From Bacteroidales bacterium (GTDB taxonomy: Bacteria > Bacteroidota > Bacteroidia > Bacteroidales > UBA932): a stretch of DNA of 45,582 nucleotides. The position numbers and the translations under genes are program-made. The stretch's first letter is position 1. The number at the start of each line of letters is the position of its first letter. Of the stretch, positions 25,717 to 34,088 are shown one piece after another. Under the pieces are notes generated by a model. The model did no database searches. It was not told the DNA's origin and was given only the letters and a program-made list of their open reading frames with translations. The stretch is from assembly GCA_017631875.1 (NCBI GenBank), contig JAGBSL010000001.1, positions 1-45,582 on the forward strand, read 5' to 3'.

Positions 25717-26754
25717 TTATTCTATGTAGTATATATCTCTTCTGTATTGATACGAACCGCGCAGCTTCTCGAACTTCTCCGGCTCCATACGCAGACGGAA
25801 ATCGTCCGTAAATATAGGATAATTATACTGGAAAACTGCCGCTATCTCGCCATGATTCTTGCCTTTAAGGTCAAGAAGCACAGGAGTATGCGTCGGATCG
25901 TCATCATGAGGCTGGAAGTCCTTCAAAGCATCCAGACCGAAGAAGCGCGCAACGGCCTGCACCGCCATCATGGTCGCATTCTGCTTACTCTGGAGCGAAT
26001 ATCCGGCAATGTGCGGAGTCGCGATGTCCGCCACTTCAAGGAGGTCAAGATTGATATTCGGCTCATGGCACCATGTGTCTATAACGACAGCTCCAAGCTT
26101 CGGCTCGGCCGCGATAAGCGCCTGTTCATCAATCACTTCGCCACGTGCGGCATTGATAAATATAGCGCCCGGACGCATCAAGGCAAAGAAGGTTTCATCG
26201 GCCATTCCCCTGGTCGTTTCATCAAGCGGAACATGCATGGTCACGACATTGGAATTCTCCAGCAGATATTCCATCGAGCAGAATTTCTCAGGGCCTTCCG
26301 CAGCAGCACGAGGCGGGTCGCAAAGCAGGACGTTCAGTCCGAGATAACGCGCCATAGCCTCGATCTTCGAGCCCACATGGCCCACTCCTACGATACCCAA
26401 TGTACACTCCTCTATCTTGATACCCTTTCGCGCTGCAATACCATATATGGCCGAAAACACATACTGCATGACTCCGCCGGCGTTGCATCCTGCCGCATTT
26501 TCCACATGGATACCGCGCGAAGCGCAATAGGCCATGTCTATATGGTCCATTCCTATGGTTGCCGTCGCCACCATCTTCACGGAAGTGCCCTCCAGAAGAT
26601 GCTCGTCACACCTTGTCCTGGTGCGCACAATCAGCGCATCCGCATCGGCAACATCCTCACGGGAAATCTGGTCTCCCTTTTTATACAAAACCGTCGCATA
26701 AGGTTCGAAAACGCCTTGTACGAAAGGAATGTCTATGTCTACTACTATCTTCAT
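25717..26754 (-). CDS. pdxB: Erythronate-4-phosphate dehydrogenase
   Basis: 345 residues from ATG 26754. Upstream codons in frame lie inside the DUF721 gene, and MKIVVDIDIPFV is the normal start of PdxB. It oxidises 4-phospho-D-erythronate to 2-oxo-3-hydroxy-4-phosphobutanoate in the DXP-dependent pyridoxal 5'-phosphate pathway. NAD-binding motif GIVGVGHVGSKIE with the acidic end of the fold LLCDPP. The catalytic Arg is in FINAARGEVID and the catalytic His in IATPHIAGYS. The N-terminal TRTRCDEHLLE and ATATIGMDHID match PdxB rather than SerA. The C-terminal dimerisation extension (about 270-345) is present. The start lies 2 bp after the DUF721 stop. Cytoplasmic. Confidence 0.92.
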   Translation of the reverse strand: MKIVVDIDIPFVQGVFEPYATVLYKKGDQISREDVADADALIVRTRTRCDEHLLEGTSVKMVATATIGMDHIDMAYCASRGIHVENAAGCNAGGVMQYVFSAIYGIAARKGIKIEECTLGIVGVGHVGSKIEAMARYLGLNVLLCDPPRAAAEGPEKFCSMEYLLENSNVVTMHVPLDETTRGMADETFFALMRPGAIFINAARGEVIDEQALIAAEPKLGAVVIDTWCHEPNINLDLLEVADIATPHIAGYSLQSKQNATMMAVQAVARFFGLDALKDFQPHDDDPTHTPVLLDLKGKNHGEIAAVFQYNYPIFTDDFRLRMEPEKFEKLRGSYQYRRDIYYIE

Positions 26755-26756
26755 AT

Positions 26757-27101
26757 CTACCTCAATACCAAAGATTTGACGCAAGGTCCCTTATCCCAGT
26801 CCCAAGTCAGGAGATCGTCCTTCTGCAGTTCCTCATTAAGAGCCTCAACGAGCACGTCCTTCTGGAAATAGAGCTGATTGCGGACCATGGACGAATTGAT
26901 CGTACAATACAGGACACCCTTGTCATAACGTATGTCAAGGGTATACATTCCGGCACCTGAGACCTTGGTCCATGCCTCCTCTATCCTCTGCTCGTTCAGT
27001 CCTGCCGACAGACGCATCTCACGGATGAACTCCTTGACGAGCTCATCCATACCGACCGCATTCTGTCTGCGCATCCTGTTTGTCCTTGGGTCGTATGCCA
27101 T
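26757..27101 (-). CDS. DUF721 domain protein (DciA-like)
   Basis: 114 residues. MRRQNAVGMDELVKEFIREMRLSAGLNEQRIEEAWTKVSG is the conserved N-terminal part of DUF721, followed by LDIRYDKGVLYCTINSSMVRNQLYFQK. DUF721 proteins are the ancestral replicative-helicase loaders/operators (DciA) in many bacteria, and in Bacteroidales the gene regularly follows recF, as here (3-bp gap). A role at the replication fork is likely by family and context, not shown. Short basic protein, cytoplasmic. Confidence 0.88.
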   Translation of the reverse strand: MAYDPRTNRMRRQNAVGMDELVKEFIREMRLSAGLNEQRIEEAWTKVSGAGMYTLDIRYDKGVLYCTINSSMVRNQLYFQKDVLVEALNEELQKDDLLTWDWDKGPCVKSLVLR

Positions 27102-27104
27102 AAA

Positions 27105-28202
27105 CTAAATTTTCTTAAACGTTCCTGCCGATGTCTCGAAATAGGCTCTGTCCTGGGTCAGGGCGTCGACTATTCCGGCCATTCGGACCTTGTTGCTGTC
27201 AGTGATGAATATCTGTCCGAAATCCTTGCCAGAAACCATCTGGAGAAGGTTGGAAATTCTTCCCATGTCCAATTTGTCGAACACATCGTCCAGAAGAAGC
27301 AGCGGCGCAAAGCCGTATGAGCGCTTCATGATCTCGTACTGGGCGAACTTCAGCGACACAAGGAATGACTTCTGCTGGCCCTGTGATCCATGTCTCCTCA
27401 AAGGCCATCCGTTCATCGTAAAGCTGAAGTCGTCCCTCTGAAGTCCGGACGAAGTATATCTGAGGGCACGGTCACGGTCGTATGAGACGGCGAAGAGCTG
27501 GTCCAAAGGAGCCTTATCAAGCTCGGTCTCATATGTTATATCCACCTCTTCAGAACCGCCTGAAACCAGTCTATAGTATTCACTGACAATCGGTTTCAAA
27601 TCCTCCACAAACTTCTTACGGGCCTTGTAGATCGGATCCGCAAGCGCAGCCATCCTCATGTCTATGACCTCCAGCAGCGAGCGGTCAGGATTCATGTCCT
27701 TGAGCATCTTATTGCGCTGCTGAAGGAGTCTGTTGTACTGCTGCAAGGTCACAAGATATTCATGATCCATCTGCGAGAGCACGGCATTGACGAACTTCCT
27801 GCGCTCGTCTCCCGACTCGCTGACCATCGAAATGTCCGCCGGCGAAACCATGACCACCGGAAGGACGCCTACGTGCTCAGAAACCTTGTTATAAGGCTTC
27901 TCATCACGCTTGACCTTCTTATCCCCCTTAGTGGTCATCTTCAGCGCAAAGCGGCTAGCCAAACCGTTTTCCATGCGGTATGTGCCGGCGATGGAAAACT
28001 CCTCGGTGCCATGACGGAAGGTGAACTTGTCCGAAGATGCGAAGGCGCTCTTGGTCATCGAAAGGTAATATACGGCATCCAGGAGGTTGGTCTTGCCCTC
28101 GCCGTTATTGCCGCTGATGCAGTTGATGTTCGGCGAGAACTCCAGCTCCTGAAGTTCAATGTTCCTGAAATCGGATATTACTATCTTCTCTAATATCGGC
28201 AT
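27105..28202 (-). CDS. recF: DNA replication and repair protein RecF
   Basis: 365 residues, normal for RecF. It is an SMC-like ATPase that helps load RecA at single-strand gaps together with RecO and RecR. Walker A GNNGEGKTN at about 31-39, ABC signature SQGQQKSFLVSLKFAQ, Walker B LLLLDDVFDKLD with the adjacent D-loop, and the typical start ILEKIVISDFRNIE. It is placed between mntP (13-bp gap) and the DUF721 gene (3-bp gap) in a colinear run; dnaN and gyrB are not nearby. Cytoplasmic. Confidence 0.95.
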   Translation of the reverse strand: MPILEKIVISDFRNIELQELEFSPNINCISGNNGEGKTNLLDAVYYLSMTKSAFASSDKFTFRHGTEEFSIAGTYRMENGLASRFALKMTTKGDKKVKRDEKPYNKVSEHVGVLPVVMVSPADISMVSESGDERRKFVNAVLSQMDHEYLVTLQQYNRLLQQRNKMLKDMNPDRSLLEVIDMRMAALADPIYKARKKFVEDLKPIVSEYYRLVSGGSEEVDITYETELDKAPLDQLFAVSYDRDRALRYTSSGLQRDDFSFTMNGWPLRRHGSQGQQKSFLVSLKFAQYEIMKRSYGFAPLLLLDDVFDKLDMGRISNLLQMVSGKDFGQIFITDSNKVRMAGIVDALTQDRAYFETSAGTFKKI

Positions 28203-28215
28203 CTTAAATAATTCA

Positions 28216-28773
28216 TTAACAGCACGTATGCTCTATCAATATCTTCACACCCATCGCAACAAGGATGAAGCCTCCGGCGAACTCCGCCTTGGACTTGTAA
28301 CGGCATCCGAACCACTTTCCTATCCACACTCCGACAGCCGAGAACGCTCCCGTCGTCAGTCCTATGAACAGTATCGCCTTCCAGATATTCACCTGCAGGA
28401 AAGCGAACGACACGCCGATTGCCAGGGCGTCGATGCTTGTGGCAACCGCCAGCGGGAACATGGCCTTGGCCGAAAAGTCCGGGCTATATTCACATTCATC
28501 CTTAGAGAACGACTCCTTGATCATGTTGGAGCCGATGATTCCAAGCAGTATGAATGCTATCCAATGGTCCACATTGGCCACGAAGTCGGCGAAACTGATG
28601 CCGAGGAAATAGCCGATCAGGGGCATAAGCGCCTGGAAGCCACCGAACCAGAGGGCGGTGGCGGCCGAGTGCTTCGGCTGCAGCGTGCGCACTGAAAGTC
28701 CCTTGCAGATAGACACTGCAAAGGCGTCCATCGAGACTCCGACTGCGATTATGAATAGTTCTGACAGGTGCAT
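28216..28773 (-). CDS. mntP: Putative manganese efflux pump MntP
   Basis: 185 residues with six predicted membrane helices, the usual MntP size. Two family motifs carry the conserved acidic residues of the transport path: VSMDAFAVSICKGL in helix 1 and ATSIDALAIGVSFAF in helix 4. GGFQALMPLIGYFLG and GVWIGKWFG are also typical. It exports Mn2+ across the inner membrane. No yybP-ykoY-like riboswitch is visible; the gene is packed 7 bp behind the metallophosphatase gene, so expression seems to follow the operon. Confidence 0.92.
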   Translation of the reverse strand: MHLSELFIIAVGVSMDAFAVSICKGLSVRTLQPKHSAATALWFGGFQALMPLIGYFLGISFADFVANVDHWIAFILLGIIGSNMIKESFSKDECEYSPDFSAKAMFPLAVATSIDALAIGVSFAFLQVNIWKAILFIGLTTGAFSAVGVWIGKWFGCRYKSKAEFAGGFILVAMGVKILIEHTCC

Positions 28774-28780
28774 AGGCTGA

Positions 28781-29605
28781 TTACATATCTACGTCAAGGC
28801 GTCCTACCTTCAGTCCCCACTTGCCGTCCTGAACGATCACGACATCCTCACCGTCAAGGTTTTTCACAATGACTTTATCTTTGAGTTTAGTATGTGAATG
28901 GCCTCCCACTATGATGTCCACTCCACGTGTCTGGGCTGCAAGTTCCACATCTGTATAAGGCTCTCCGTCATATCCGAGGTGTGACAGGCAGATCACAAGA
29001 TCACATTTCTTCACATCTCTCAGATAGTCTGCATACTTCTGTGTTACAGCTGCAGGATCCTGGAACTGAAGCTGGGCTGCAATCCTCGAATCCACGACGT
29101 CCGCCACATTGGCCAGCAGACCGATGATACCGATCTTCAGGCCTCCCCTCTTTACGATCACATACGGTTCCACATGCTTCGCAAGCGGAGTTGCAGAGAA
29201 GTCATAATTAGCACAGACTACAGCTGTCTTCAGATTGGAAAGCCTTCTCGCAAGCGCCTCCATGCCGTTGTCGAACTCATGGTTTCCGAGGCATACGGCG
29301 TCATATCCTGTCGCATTGAGCACGTCAATCTCCATGTCACCGTCAAGCTCAGTGAAGTATGACGTTCCCTGGCTGAAGTCTCCGGCATGAAGCAGAAGGA
29401 CATTCTTCCTTCCGACTTCCTCCCTGACCTGGTCTATGTATGCAGCCGCCTCGACCACTCCGCCGTGTCCGGCATTCTTGCCGGAACGCTCCGGGTCTAT
29501 ATGGCTGTGGGTGTCATTCAGATGCAGGATCACGAGATCCTGGGCCTGTACCGCCGCTGACGAAAGAGCGGCAAAAGCGAATATGGTAAGTATAAACTTC
29601 TTCAT
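28781..29605 (-). CDS. Secreted metallophosphatase, N-terminal half of an UshA-type 5'-nucleotidase
   Basis: 274 residues with signal peptide ending AVQAQ. All calcineurin-type metal-binding motifs are present: HLNDTHSHID (Asp, His), HAGDFSQG (Asp), LGNHEFD (Asn-His), CLSHLGYDG (His) and IIVGGHSHTK (His-x-His). This is the dinuclear-metal catalytic domain of the 5'-nucleotidase/UDP-sugar hydrolase family. The C-terminal substrate-binding domain is not fused but encoded by the gene immediately upstream (2-bp gap). The pair probably acts together in the periplasm to dephosphorylate nucleotides. Confidence 0.9.
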   Translation of the reverse strand: MKKFILTIFAFAALSSAAVQAQDLVILHLNDTHSHIDPERSGKNAGHGGVVEAAAYIDQVREEVGRKNVLLLHAGDFSQGTSYFTELDGDMEIDVLNATGYDAVCLGNHEFDNGMEALARRLSNLKTAVVCANYDFSATPLAKHVEPYVIVKRGGLKIGIIGLLANVADVVDSRIAAQLQFQDPAAVTQKYADYLRDVKKCDLVICLSHLGYDGEPYTDVELAAQTRGVDIIVGGHSHTKLKDKVIVKNLDGEDVVIVQDGKWGLKVGRLDVDM

Positions 29606-29607
29606 AA

Positions 29608-30441
29608 CTACTTGATTATCGTCACTCTACCGTCTTTCTTGTATTCCAGCGACCTTCCTGCCGCTGTCTCGGCATAGACATGCTCCAGGACAGCATCTAT
29701 TACGTTGACATCGTGGTATTCCGTCATCGATAGCGCATCATTCGCCAGGAAAAGTCCGTCTCCACCATGAAGCAGGAATGATACGGTCACGAGGCCGTAA
29801 ACCTTGTTGTCGTCAAGAGGCTCTCCGCCGATCTCGATCGATTCGACCTTGCCGTCCTTCACCACGACGCGTACGCCGCCGAGCACCTGGAAACGGGTTG
29901 CCGCCATCTCCTCGATGATGCGTCTGATAGTGCTGCCCTTATGCTCCAGATATACGAGATAGTTCTTGAACGGGAACATGGACAGAAGGTCGTCAAGGAT
30001 CACATCGCCCTGCGGCATGTCAGCCCTGATGCCACCGAAGTTTGTCACTCCCATATGCACCGGTTTACCGGATATCGCCTCCGTCTTGGCCATCATGATA
30101 TCGATCAGCCAGTTGGAGAGCTCACTCTCTGGATATCCCTTGTCCCATGAGCCTGTAGAATGAGCTACGACATCCTTGACACGCGCCATTCTCGGCTGGG
30201 CTTTGAGCACAGCCTTGGCGGTCTTTGCAGCAGCCGATCTCTTCTTATGCCTTGTGCCGTTCGGAGCGACGTATGTCTTTCCGTCGAATGTACCGATAGC
30301 CTCGTCTACATTCTCCTTAGAAGGAGCCGAGCAGCCAGTCCTGCTGCCGTCCATCTCGGTCGCTGACCAGGTGTATTCCTGTGCGGACGCGGCTATGCAG
30401 CATGATGCGAGTATAGCGATAGTCAATAGTATACGCTTCAT
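29608..30441 (-). CDS. 5'-nucleotidase C-terminal domain protein (substrate-binding half of split UshA)
   Basis: 277 residues with signal peptide ending AASAQ. The family motifs are SELSNWLIDIMM, HMGVTNFGGIRADMPQGDV, LLSMFPFKNYLVYLEHKG (contributing the stacking aromatic residues in UshA) and VSFLLHGGDGL. It supplies the nucleotide-binding domain for the metallophosphatase encoded 2 bp downstream. The gene order (C-domain first, then N-domain) is reversed compared with single-chain UshA. Residues about 40-80 form a Lys/Ala-rich linker (RHKKRSAAAKTAKAVLKA). Periplasmic. Confidence 0.9.
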   Translation of the reverse strand: MKRILLTIAILASCCIAASAQEYTWSATEMDGSRTGCSAPSKENVDEAIGTFDGKTYVAPNGTRHKKRSAAAKTAKAVLKAQPRMARVKDVVAHSTGSWDKGYPESELSNWLIDIMMAKTEAISGKPVHMGVTNFGGIRADMPQGDVILDDLLSMFPFKNYLVYLEHKGSTIRRIIEEMAATRFQVLGGVRVVVKDGKVESIEIGGEPLDDNKVYGLVTVSFLLHGGDGLFLANDALSMTEYHDVNVIDAVLEHVYAETAAGRSLEYKKDGRVTIIK

Positions 30442-30458
30442 GTTTAATGTTTATATAG

Positions 30459-31844
30459 TTATTTTTGCTTGAGCCACTTCCAGAGGTCCTTGAAGGTGGT
30501 CTTCTTGCCGAACATCAGGATACCGATCTTGTAGATCTTTGCCGACGCCCAGCCGCATGCCACGAATGTAGCCACGAGAAGTCCGATAGAAAGGGCAAGT
30601 TCCCATACCGGCACACCGAACGGAATGCGGGCAAGCATCACGATAGGTGATGTGAACGGAATCATCGACCCCCAGAACACAACCGCGCTGTCCGGAGCCT
30701 TGAACGCATAGAATGCGATGAAGAAACCGATCATCAGAGGGATGGTCACTGGAAGCGAAAGCTGCTGAGTATCAGCCTCGTTCTCCACTGCAGAACCGAT
30801 CGCTGCAAAGAATGATGCATAGAGGAGGTATCCCAATGCGAAGTAGATGAAGAATCCAATGATCAGCATGCCGTAGTCAAGATCCTTGAGTGTCGAGAGG
30901 ACTGCTCCCATCTCGCCGCCCTGAGCGACTGTAGTGCTGTCGATTGCAGGCATCGGCATGCCCATCATCTCCGGATCTACGCCGAGGCCTTCGGTCATCT
31001 GGTTCATCTGCTCTGTCTGTACGTTTGCGCTCTCCATCATCTTGTCGAATCCGATGAATGAAGATACTCCGGTAACGATTACGGCAGTAAGCACGATCCA
31101 GAGAAAGAACTGGGTGAGGGCCACGCATGCCACTCCAATGATCTTACCGAACATGAGCTCGGTAGCCTTCACCGACGACACGAGCACCTCGACCACGCGG
31201 CTCGCCTTCTCCTCGATCACGCTCTGCATGACCATACCCGAGAACATCGCGATGAACATGTAGATGATCATCGAAAGCACGAGGGAGATGATCATATAAA
31301 CCTCTGATGATGATATCTTTTCCTCACCATCCTCTCCGAGGGTATATGTCGTTACGGTCGAATTGAACTCGACGTCCTTCATGATCTGCTTGAGGTCTCC
31401 GATGTCATAAAGCGACAAGCGGTAGTCCTCGATAGCGTCGTCGACTCTCGAGCTGATGGCCTCCTTTGTGTCCACGCTCATAGGCGACGACGAGTATGCT
31501 GTCACGCTTACTGACTTTGCTGCAGAATCAAGCTGGGATATGTGGACGAGTGCATCATAACCGAGTTCCTCAAGCTGGTTCTTGAGGCTGTCCAGAGGCT
31601 GACCTGTGCAGTCTACATAATCAATGGCCTGTGTATCTTCGAACTTAGGCATCACGATGCCTGACTCGTCGATTACGGCAATCTGTTTGCCCTTGTCCTC
31701 TGCCATGAACATGATCAGGCTCGGCAGGATGCAGATTGCAGCGAAGAAGATAGGACCCAGGAAGGTGATAAGAAGGAATGACTTCTTCTTTACGCGGGTC
31801 ATGTATTCGCGTGAAATGATGGTCTTTATGTTTCTTAGCTTCAT
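30459..31844 (-). CDS. ABC-2 type transporter permease (NatB-like)
   Basis: 461 residues. A basic cytoplasmic N-terminus (NIKTIISREYMTRVKKKSF) leads into a first membrane helix (LLITFLGPIFFAAICILP). A large extracytoplasmic domain of about 150 residues follows, then five C-terminal helices (MIISLVLSMIIYMFIAMFSG and others). The segment VMQSVIEEKASRVVEVLVSSV is the coupling-helix signature of ABC-2/NatB/CcmB-type permeases. It pairs with the ATPase gene upstream (3-bp gap). Substrate not determinable; Na+ export (NatAB) or drug/lipid export are the usual annotations. A short Met/Gln-rich stretch (MMESANVQTEQMNQM) lies in the loop between C-terminal helices. Confidence 0.88.
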   Translation of the reverse strand: MKLRNIKTIISREYMTRVKKKSFLLITFLGPIFFAAICILPSLIMFMAEDKGKQIAVIDESGIVMPKFEDTQAIDYVDCTGQPLDSLKNQLEELGYDALVHISQLDSAAKSVSVTAYSSSPMSVDTKEAISSRVDDAIEDYRLSLYDIGDLKQIMKDVEFNSTVTTYTLGEDGEEKISSSEVYMIISLVLSMIIYMFIAMFSGMVMQSVIEEKASRVVEVLVSSVKATELMFGKIIGVACVALTQFFLWIVLTAVIVTGVSSFIGFDKMMESANVQTEQMNQMTEGLGVDPEMMGMPMPAIDSTTVAQGGEMGAVLSTLKDLDYGMLIIGFFIYFALGYLLYASFFAAIGSAVENEADTQQLSLPVTIPLMIGFFIAFYAFKAPDSAVVFWGSMIPFTSPIVMLARIPFGVPVWELALSIGLLVATFVACGWASAKIYKIGILMFGKKTTFKDLWKWLKQK

Positions 31845-31847
31845 GGC

Positions 31848-32762
31848 CTACTCCTCCTCTGTTACAAGTTTGATGAATATGTCGTTCATTCTTGGAACGA
31901 GTTCCTTGAATGAGTTGACTGTCAGTCCCTGCTTCATTACCTCCGCGAGAACGGCGTTGGTTGTCGAGCCGTTCTCTATCGAAAGCACTGATGTATGTCT
32001 TCCCATGTCATCCTGGTCTGAAAGCACATCGAATACGCCCGGAACGGCCTTGAGAGCCGCTTCCGATGTATAGATAAGCTCGACATTGTTGTTGCCGTAT
32101 TTGCGGCGGATCTCGTCTACACCTCCTGTGATCACGACATGGGACTTGTTGATCAGGGCTATGCTGTCGCAAAGCTCCTCGACTGACTCCATGTTGTGTG
32201 TCGAAAGGATGATGGTCGATCCCTCCTCCTTCAGGCGGAGGATCTCCTCACGGATCACCTGCGCGTTGACAGGGTCAAAGCCCGAGAACGGCTCGTCAAG
32301 GATGAGGAGCTTTGGCTTGTGGACCACGGTGGTGATGAACTGGACCTTCTGGGCCATACCCTTGGAGAGCTCCTCCACCTTCTTGTTCCACCAGCTCTCG
32401 ATGCCGAATCTGATGAACCATTTCTTGAGTTCGTCCTGAGCCTCGCGATAGCTCATTCCCTTGAGCTGGGCGAAGTACATGGCCTGCTCTCCTACCTTCA
32501 TCTTGCGGTAGAGACCACGCTCCTCAGGCAGATATCCGATCTTCTCGACATCGTCCTGAGTGATCGGACGGCCGTCGAAAAGCACTGTTCCAGAGTTTGG
32601 AATCGTGATGCGGTTGATGATACGGATCAGAGTGGTCTTTCCGGCTCCGTTAGGTCCGAGCAGACCGAAGATCTGTCCTTTGGGGATATCAACCGACACA
32701 TTGTCGAGAGCGACCTTCTCTCCGAAGGCCTTCGACACATTCTTGCATTCAATTATTCCCAT
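31848..32762 (-). CDS. ABC transporter ATP-binding protein (NatA-like)
   Basis: 304 residues. Walker A GLLGPNGAGKTT, Q-loop region IGYLPEERGLYRKMKV, signature ELSKGMAQKVQ, Walker B LLILDEPFSGFDP and H-loop STHNM are all intact. 'YLPEERGLYRKMKVGEQ' places it in the NatA/multidrug-exporter subgroup. A C-terminal extension of about 80 residues follows (YTSEAALKAVPGVFDVLSDQ). It forms an exporter with the permease downstream (3-bp gap). It begins the nine-gene minus-strand run; the 95-bp tandem repeat lies just upstream, and I see no clear -7 box. Confidence 0.92.
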   Translation of the reverse strand: MGIIECKNVSKAFGEKVALDNVSVDIPKGQIFGLLGPNGAGKTTLIRIINRITIPNSGTVLFDGRPITQDDVEKIGYLPEERGLYRKMKVGEQAMYFAQLKGMSYREAQDELKKWFIRFGIESWWNKKVEELSKGMAQKVQFITTVVHKPKLLILDEPFSGFDPVNAQVIREEILRLKEEGSTIILSTHNMESVEELCDSIALINKSHVVITGGVDEIRRKYGNNNVELIYTSEAALKAVPGVFDVLSDQDDMGRHTSVLSIENGSTTNAVLAEVMKQGLTVNSFKELVPRMNDIFIKLVTEEE

Positions 32763-32785
32763 TGTATCTTGTTGTTTATAATATT

Positions 32786-32880
32786 CTTAACACGTCATTG
32801 CGAGGAGCGCCAGCGACGTGGCAATCTCCACACTTAACACGTCATTGCGAGGAGCGCCAGCGACGTGGCAATCTCCACAC
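32786..32880 (-). repeat. Perfect tandem pair of a 47-bp interspersed palindromic repeat
   Basis: Two identical 47-bp units (32786-32832 and 32833-32879, plus one base) begin CTTAACACGTCATTGCGAGG and end GACGTGGCAATCTCCACA. Each contains the imperfect inverted ends ATTGC / GCAAT. They fill most of the space between the end of holA (32888) and the start of the ABC ATPase (32762). Related copies occur within two genes of this window (23682, 39358), so it is a dispersed repeat family. Confidence 0.9.
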
Positions 32881-32887
32881 TGTTTTG

Positions 32888-33928
32888 TTATAGATTCAAA
32901 AGTTTAGCAGTAAGCTCCACCATAAGCTGTGCGTCAGTCGCCTCTCCGATGTTTCCGCCCTTGCCCTTGAAGTCATACTCCTTCAGCAGCGCTATCGCCG
33001 CCATGCTCTTGCGGAGCGGATAGTTGCGCACCGCCATGTCGTATTCCTGGAAGAAATACGGATTCACGCCCAGGACCTTGGCCTTCTGGTCATTTCCAGG
33101 ACGTGGGGTAGCCATCAGCAAGGCATTGTATTTCAGTATCCTATAGAAGTGGGTATACAAGGCCGCCACGGCCATCGGCATGGCAAATTTCGCTGCAGAT
33201 CCTATGTAAGCAGCTATCCTCAAGGCCTTGGCCGCATTCTTATGCGACAGCTCCTTTGTCAGTTCGAATATGCTGAACTGACGGCTGATGCCGACATTCT
33301 TCTCGATGTCCTGCGCGGTCACATGAGTCGTTCCCTCCGGCAGGTTCTTGAGCATCTTTTCAGTCTCTATGGCAATTTTGTTAAGGTCTGTTCCCGCATG
33401 CTCGGCAAGAAGCGCAGCAGCATCAGGAGCGATCTGCATGCCCTTGGACTGATAGAACACCGGGATCCATCTTGGCATGTCATAATCCTTGAGAGCCTGC
33501 GAATCTACCACCACACCCATCTTCGATACGGTCTTATACAGAGACTTGCGCTTGTCAGCGCTTGCTCCGTGCATAGCGATCACCAGCACAGTAGACTCCA
33601 GCGGGGCCTGACAGTAAACAGCCAGTTCCTCCAGTCCCTTCATCATCTGGGCCTCCTTCACGACCACCAGCTGACGCTCAGCGAACATCGGATATCTCCT
33701 CGCCGCAGTGATCACAGCATCAGCCGTAACATCCGCACCGTAGCACACTGTCTGATTGAAATCCTTCTCACTCTCATCGATGCAATGCTCAAGAATAGCA
33801 TCGCAAACCATATCCACATAATACGGCTCATCTCCCATCAGAAGATAAACCGGCTTGAAGATGCCGTTCTGAGCATCCTTCACAATCCCCCTGCACAGAG
33901 AATCAGTCTCTATAAAACCTTTTGCCAT
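32888..33928 (-). CDS. holA: DNA polymerase III delta subunit
   Basis: 346 residues from ATG 33928. The frame is open further upstream, but that part has Gly/Arg-rich non-protein-like composition and lies across the promoter. HolA is the clamp-loader subunit that opens the sliding clamp. Family features: KPVYLLMGDEPYYVDMVCDAIL near the start, RYPMFAERQLVVVKEAQ, KLVIxxE-type AGTDLNKIAIETEKMLKNL, and ISRQFSIFELTKELSHKN in domain III. The P-loop-like region is degenerate, as is normal for delta. A textbook promoter sits immediately upstream, implying its own, almost leaderless, transcript. Downstream is the tandem repeat, then the ABC exporter genes. Confidence 0.9.
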   Translation of the reverse strand: MAKGFIETDSLCRGIVKDAQNGIFKPVYLLMGDEPYYVDMVCDAILEHCIDESEKDFNQTVCYGADVTADAVITAARRYPMFAERQLVVVKEAQMMKGLEELAVYCQAPLESTVLVIAMHGASADKRKSLYKTVSKMGVVVDSQALKDYDMPRWIPVFYQSKGMQIAPDAAALLAEHAGTDLNKIAIETEKMLKNLPEGTTHVTAQDIEKNVGISRQFSIFELTKELSHKNAAKALRIAAYIGSAAKFAMPMAVAALYTHFYRILKYNALLMATPRPGNDQKAKVLGVNPYFFQEYDMAVRNYPLRKSMAAIALLKEYDFKGKGGNIGEATDAQLMVELTAKLLNL

Positions 33929-33935
33929 AATCACA

Positions 33936-33966
33936 CAAAGATAAAAACATTTCTTTGCTTTGCAAA
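33936..33966 (-). promoter_or_regulatory. Consensus Bacteroidetes promoter of holA
   Basis: On the minus strand TTTG (-33, 33966-33963) and TATCTTTG (-7, 33943-33936) are separated by 19 nt, a full match to the TTTG / TAnnTTTG consensus. The G ending the -7 box is only 7 nt before the holA ATG, so the mRNA should have a leader of at most a few bases. Confidence 0.75.
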
Positions 33967-34019
33967 GACCCCGCACCACCAATCCTGTCCCCTCCCCGCT
34001 ACCACCGACTGTTCTCCAG

Positions 34020-34055
34020 TCGACACCCCAGCCGACACCCCTGCCGACACCCCTG
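34020..34055 (+). repeat. Three tandem 12-bp units
   Basis: Units 34020-34031, 34032-34043 and 34044-34055 are near-identical copies of CCGACACCCCTG (the first has T for C and A for T). They are intergenic, upstream of the holA promoter, and probably a slippage-prone microsatellite. Confidence 0.75.
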
Positions 34056-34088
34056 GCGGCCAACTCCCTGACCACCAGCTACTTCCCC

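Noticed and set aside
25681..26871. Long plus-strand frame (396 codons) opposite pdxB
   Set aside because: It is the reverse strand of a well-supported gene with strong motifs; its translation is rich in His/Arg and has no domain, as expected for an antisense frame of biased codons.
28216..28790. Manganese riboswitch (yybP-ykoY) searched for upstream of mntP
   Set aside because: Only 7 bp separate mntP from the preceding gene, leaving no room for a riboswitch leader.
32786..32880. Tandem 47-bp repeats considered as a minimal CRISPR array
   Set aside because: The units are directly adjacent with no spacers, related copies occur inside genes, and no cas gene is in the window.
33929..34075. 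N-terminal extension of the holA frame up to 34075
   Set aside because: The extra 49 codons are Gly/Arg/Val repeats from the C-rich region and contain the promoter; the family start is at MAKGFIETDS.
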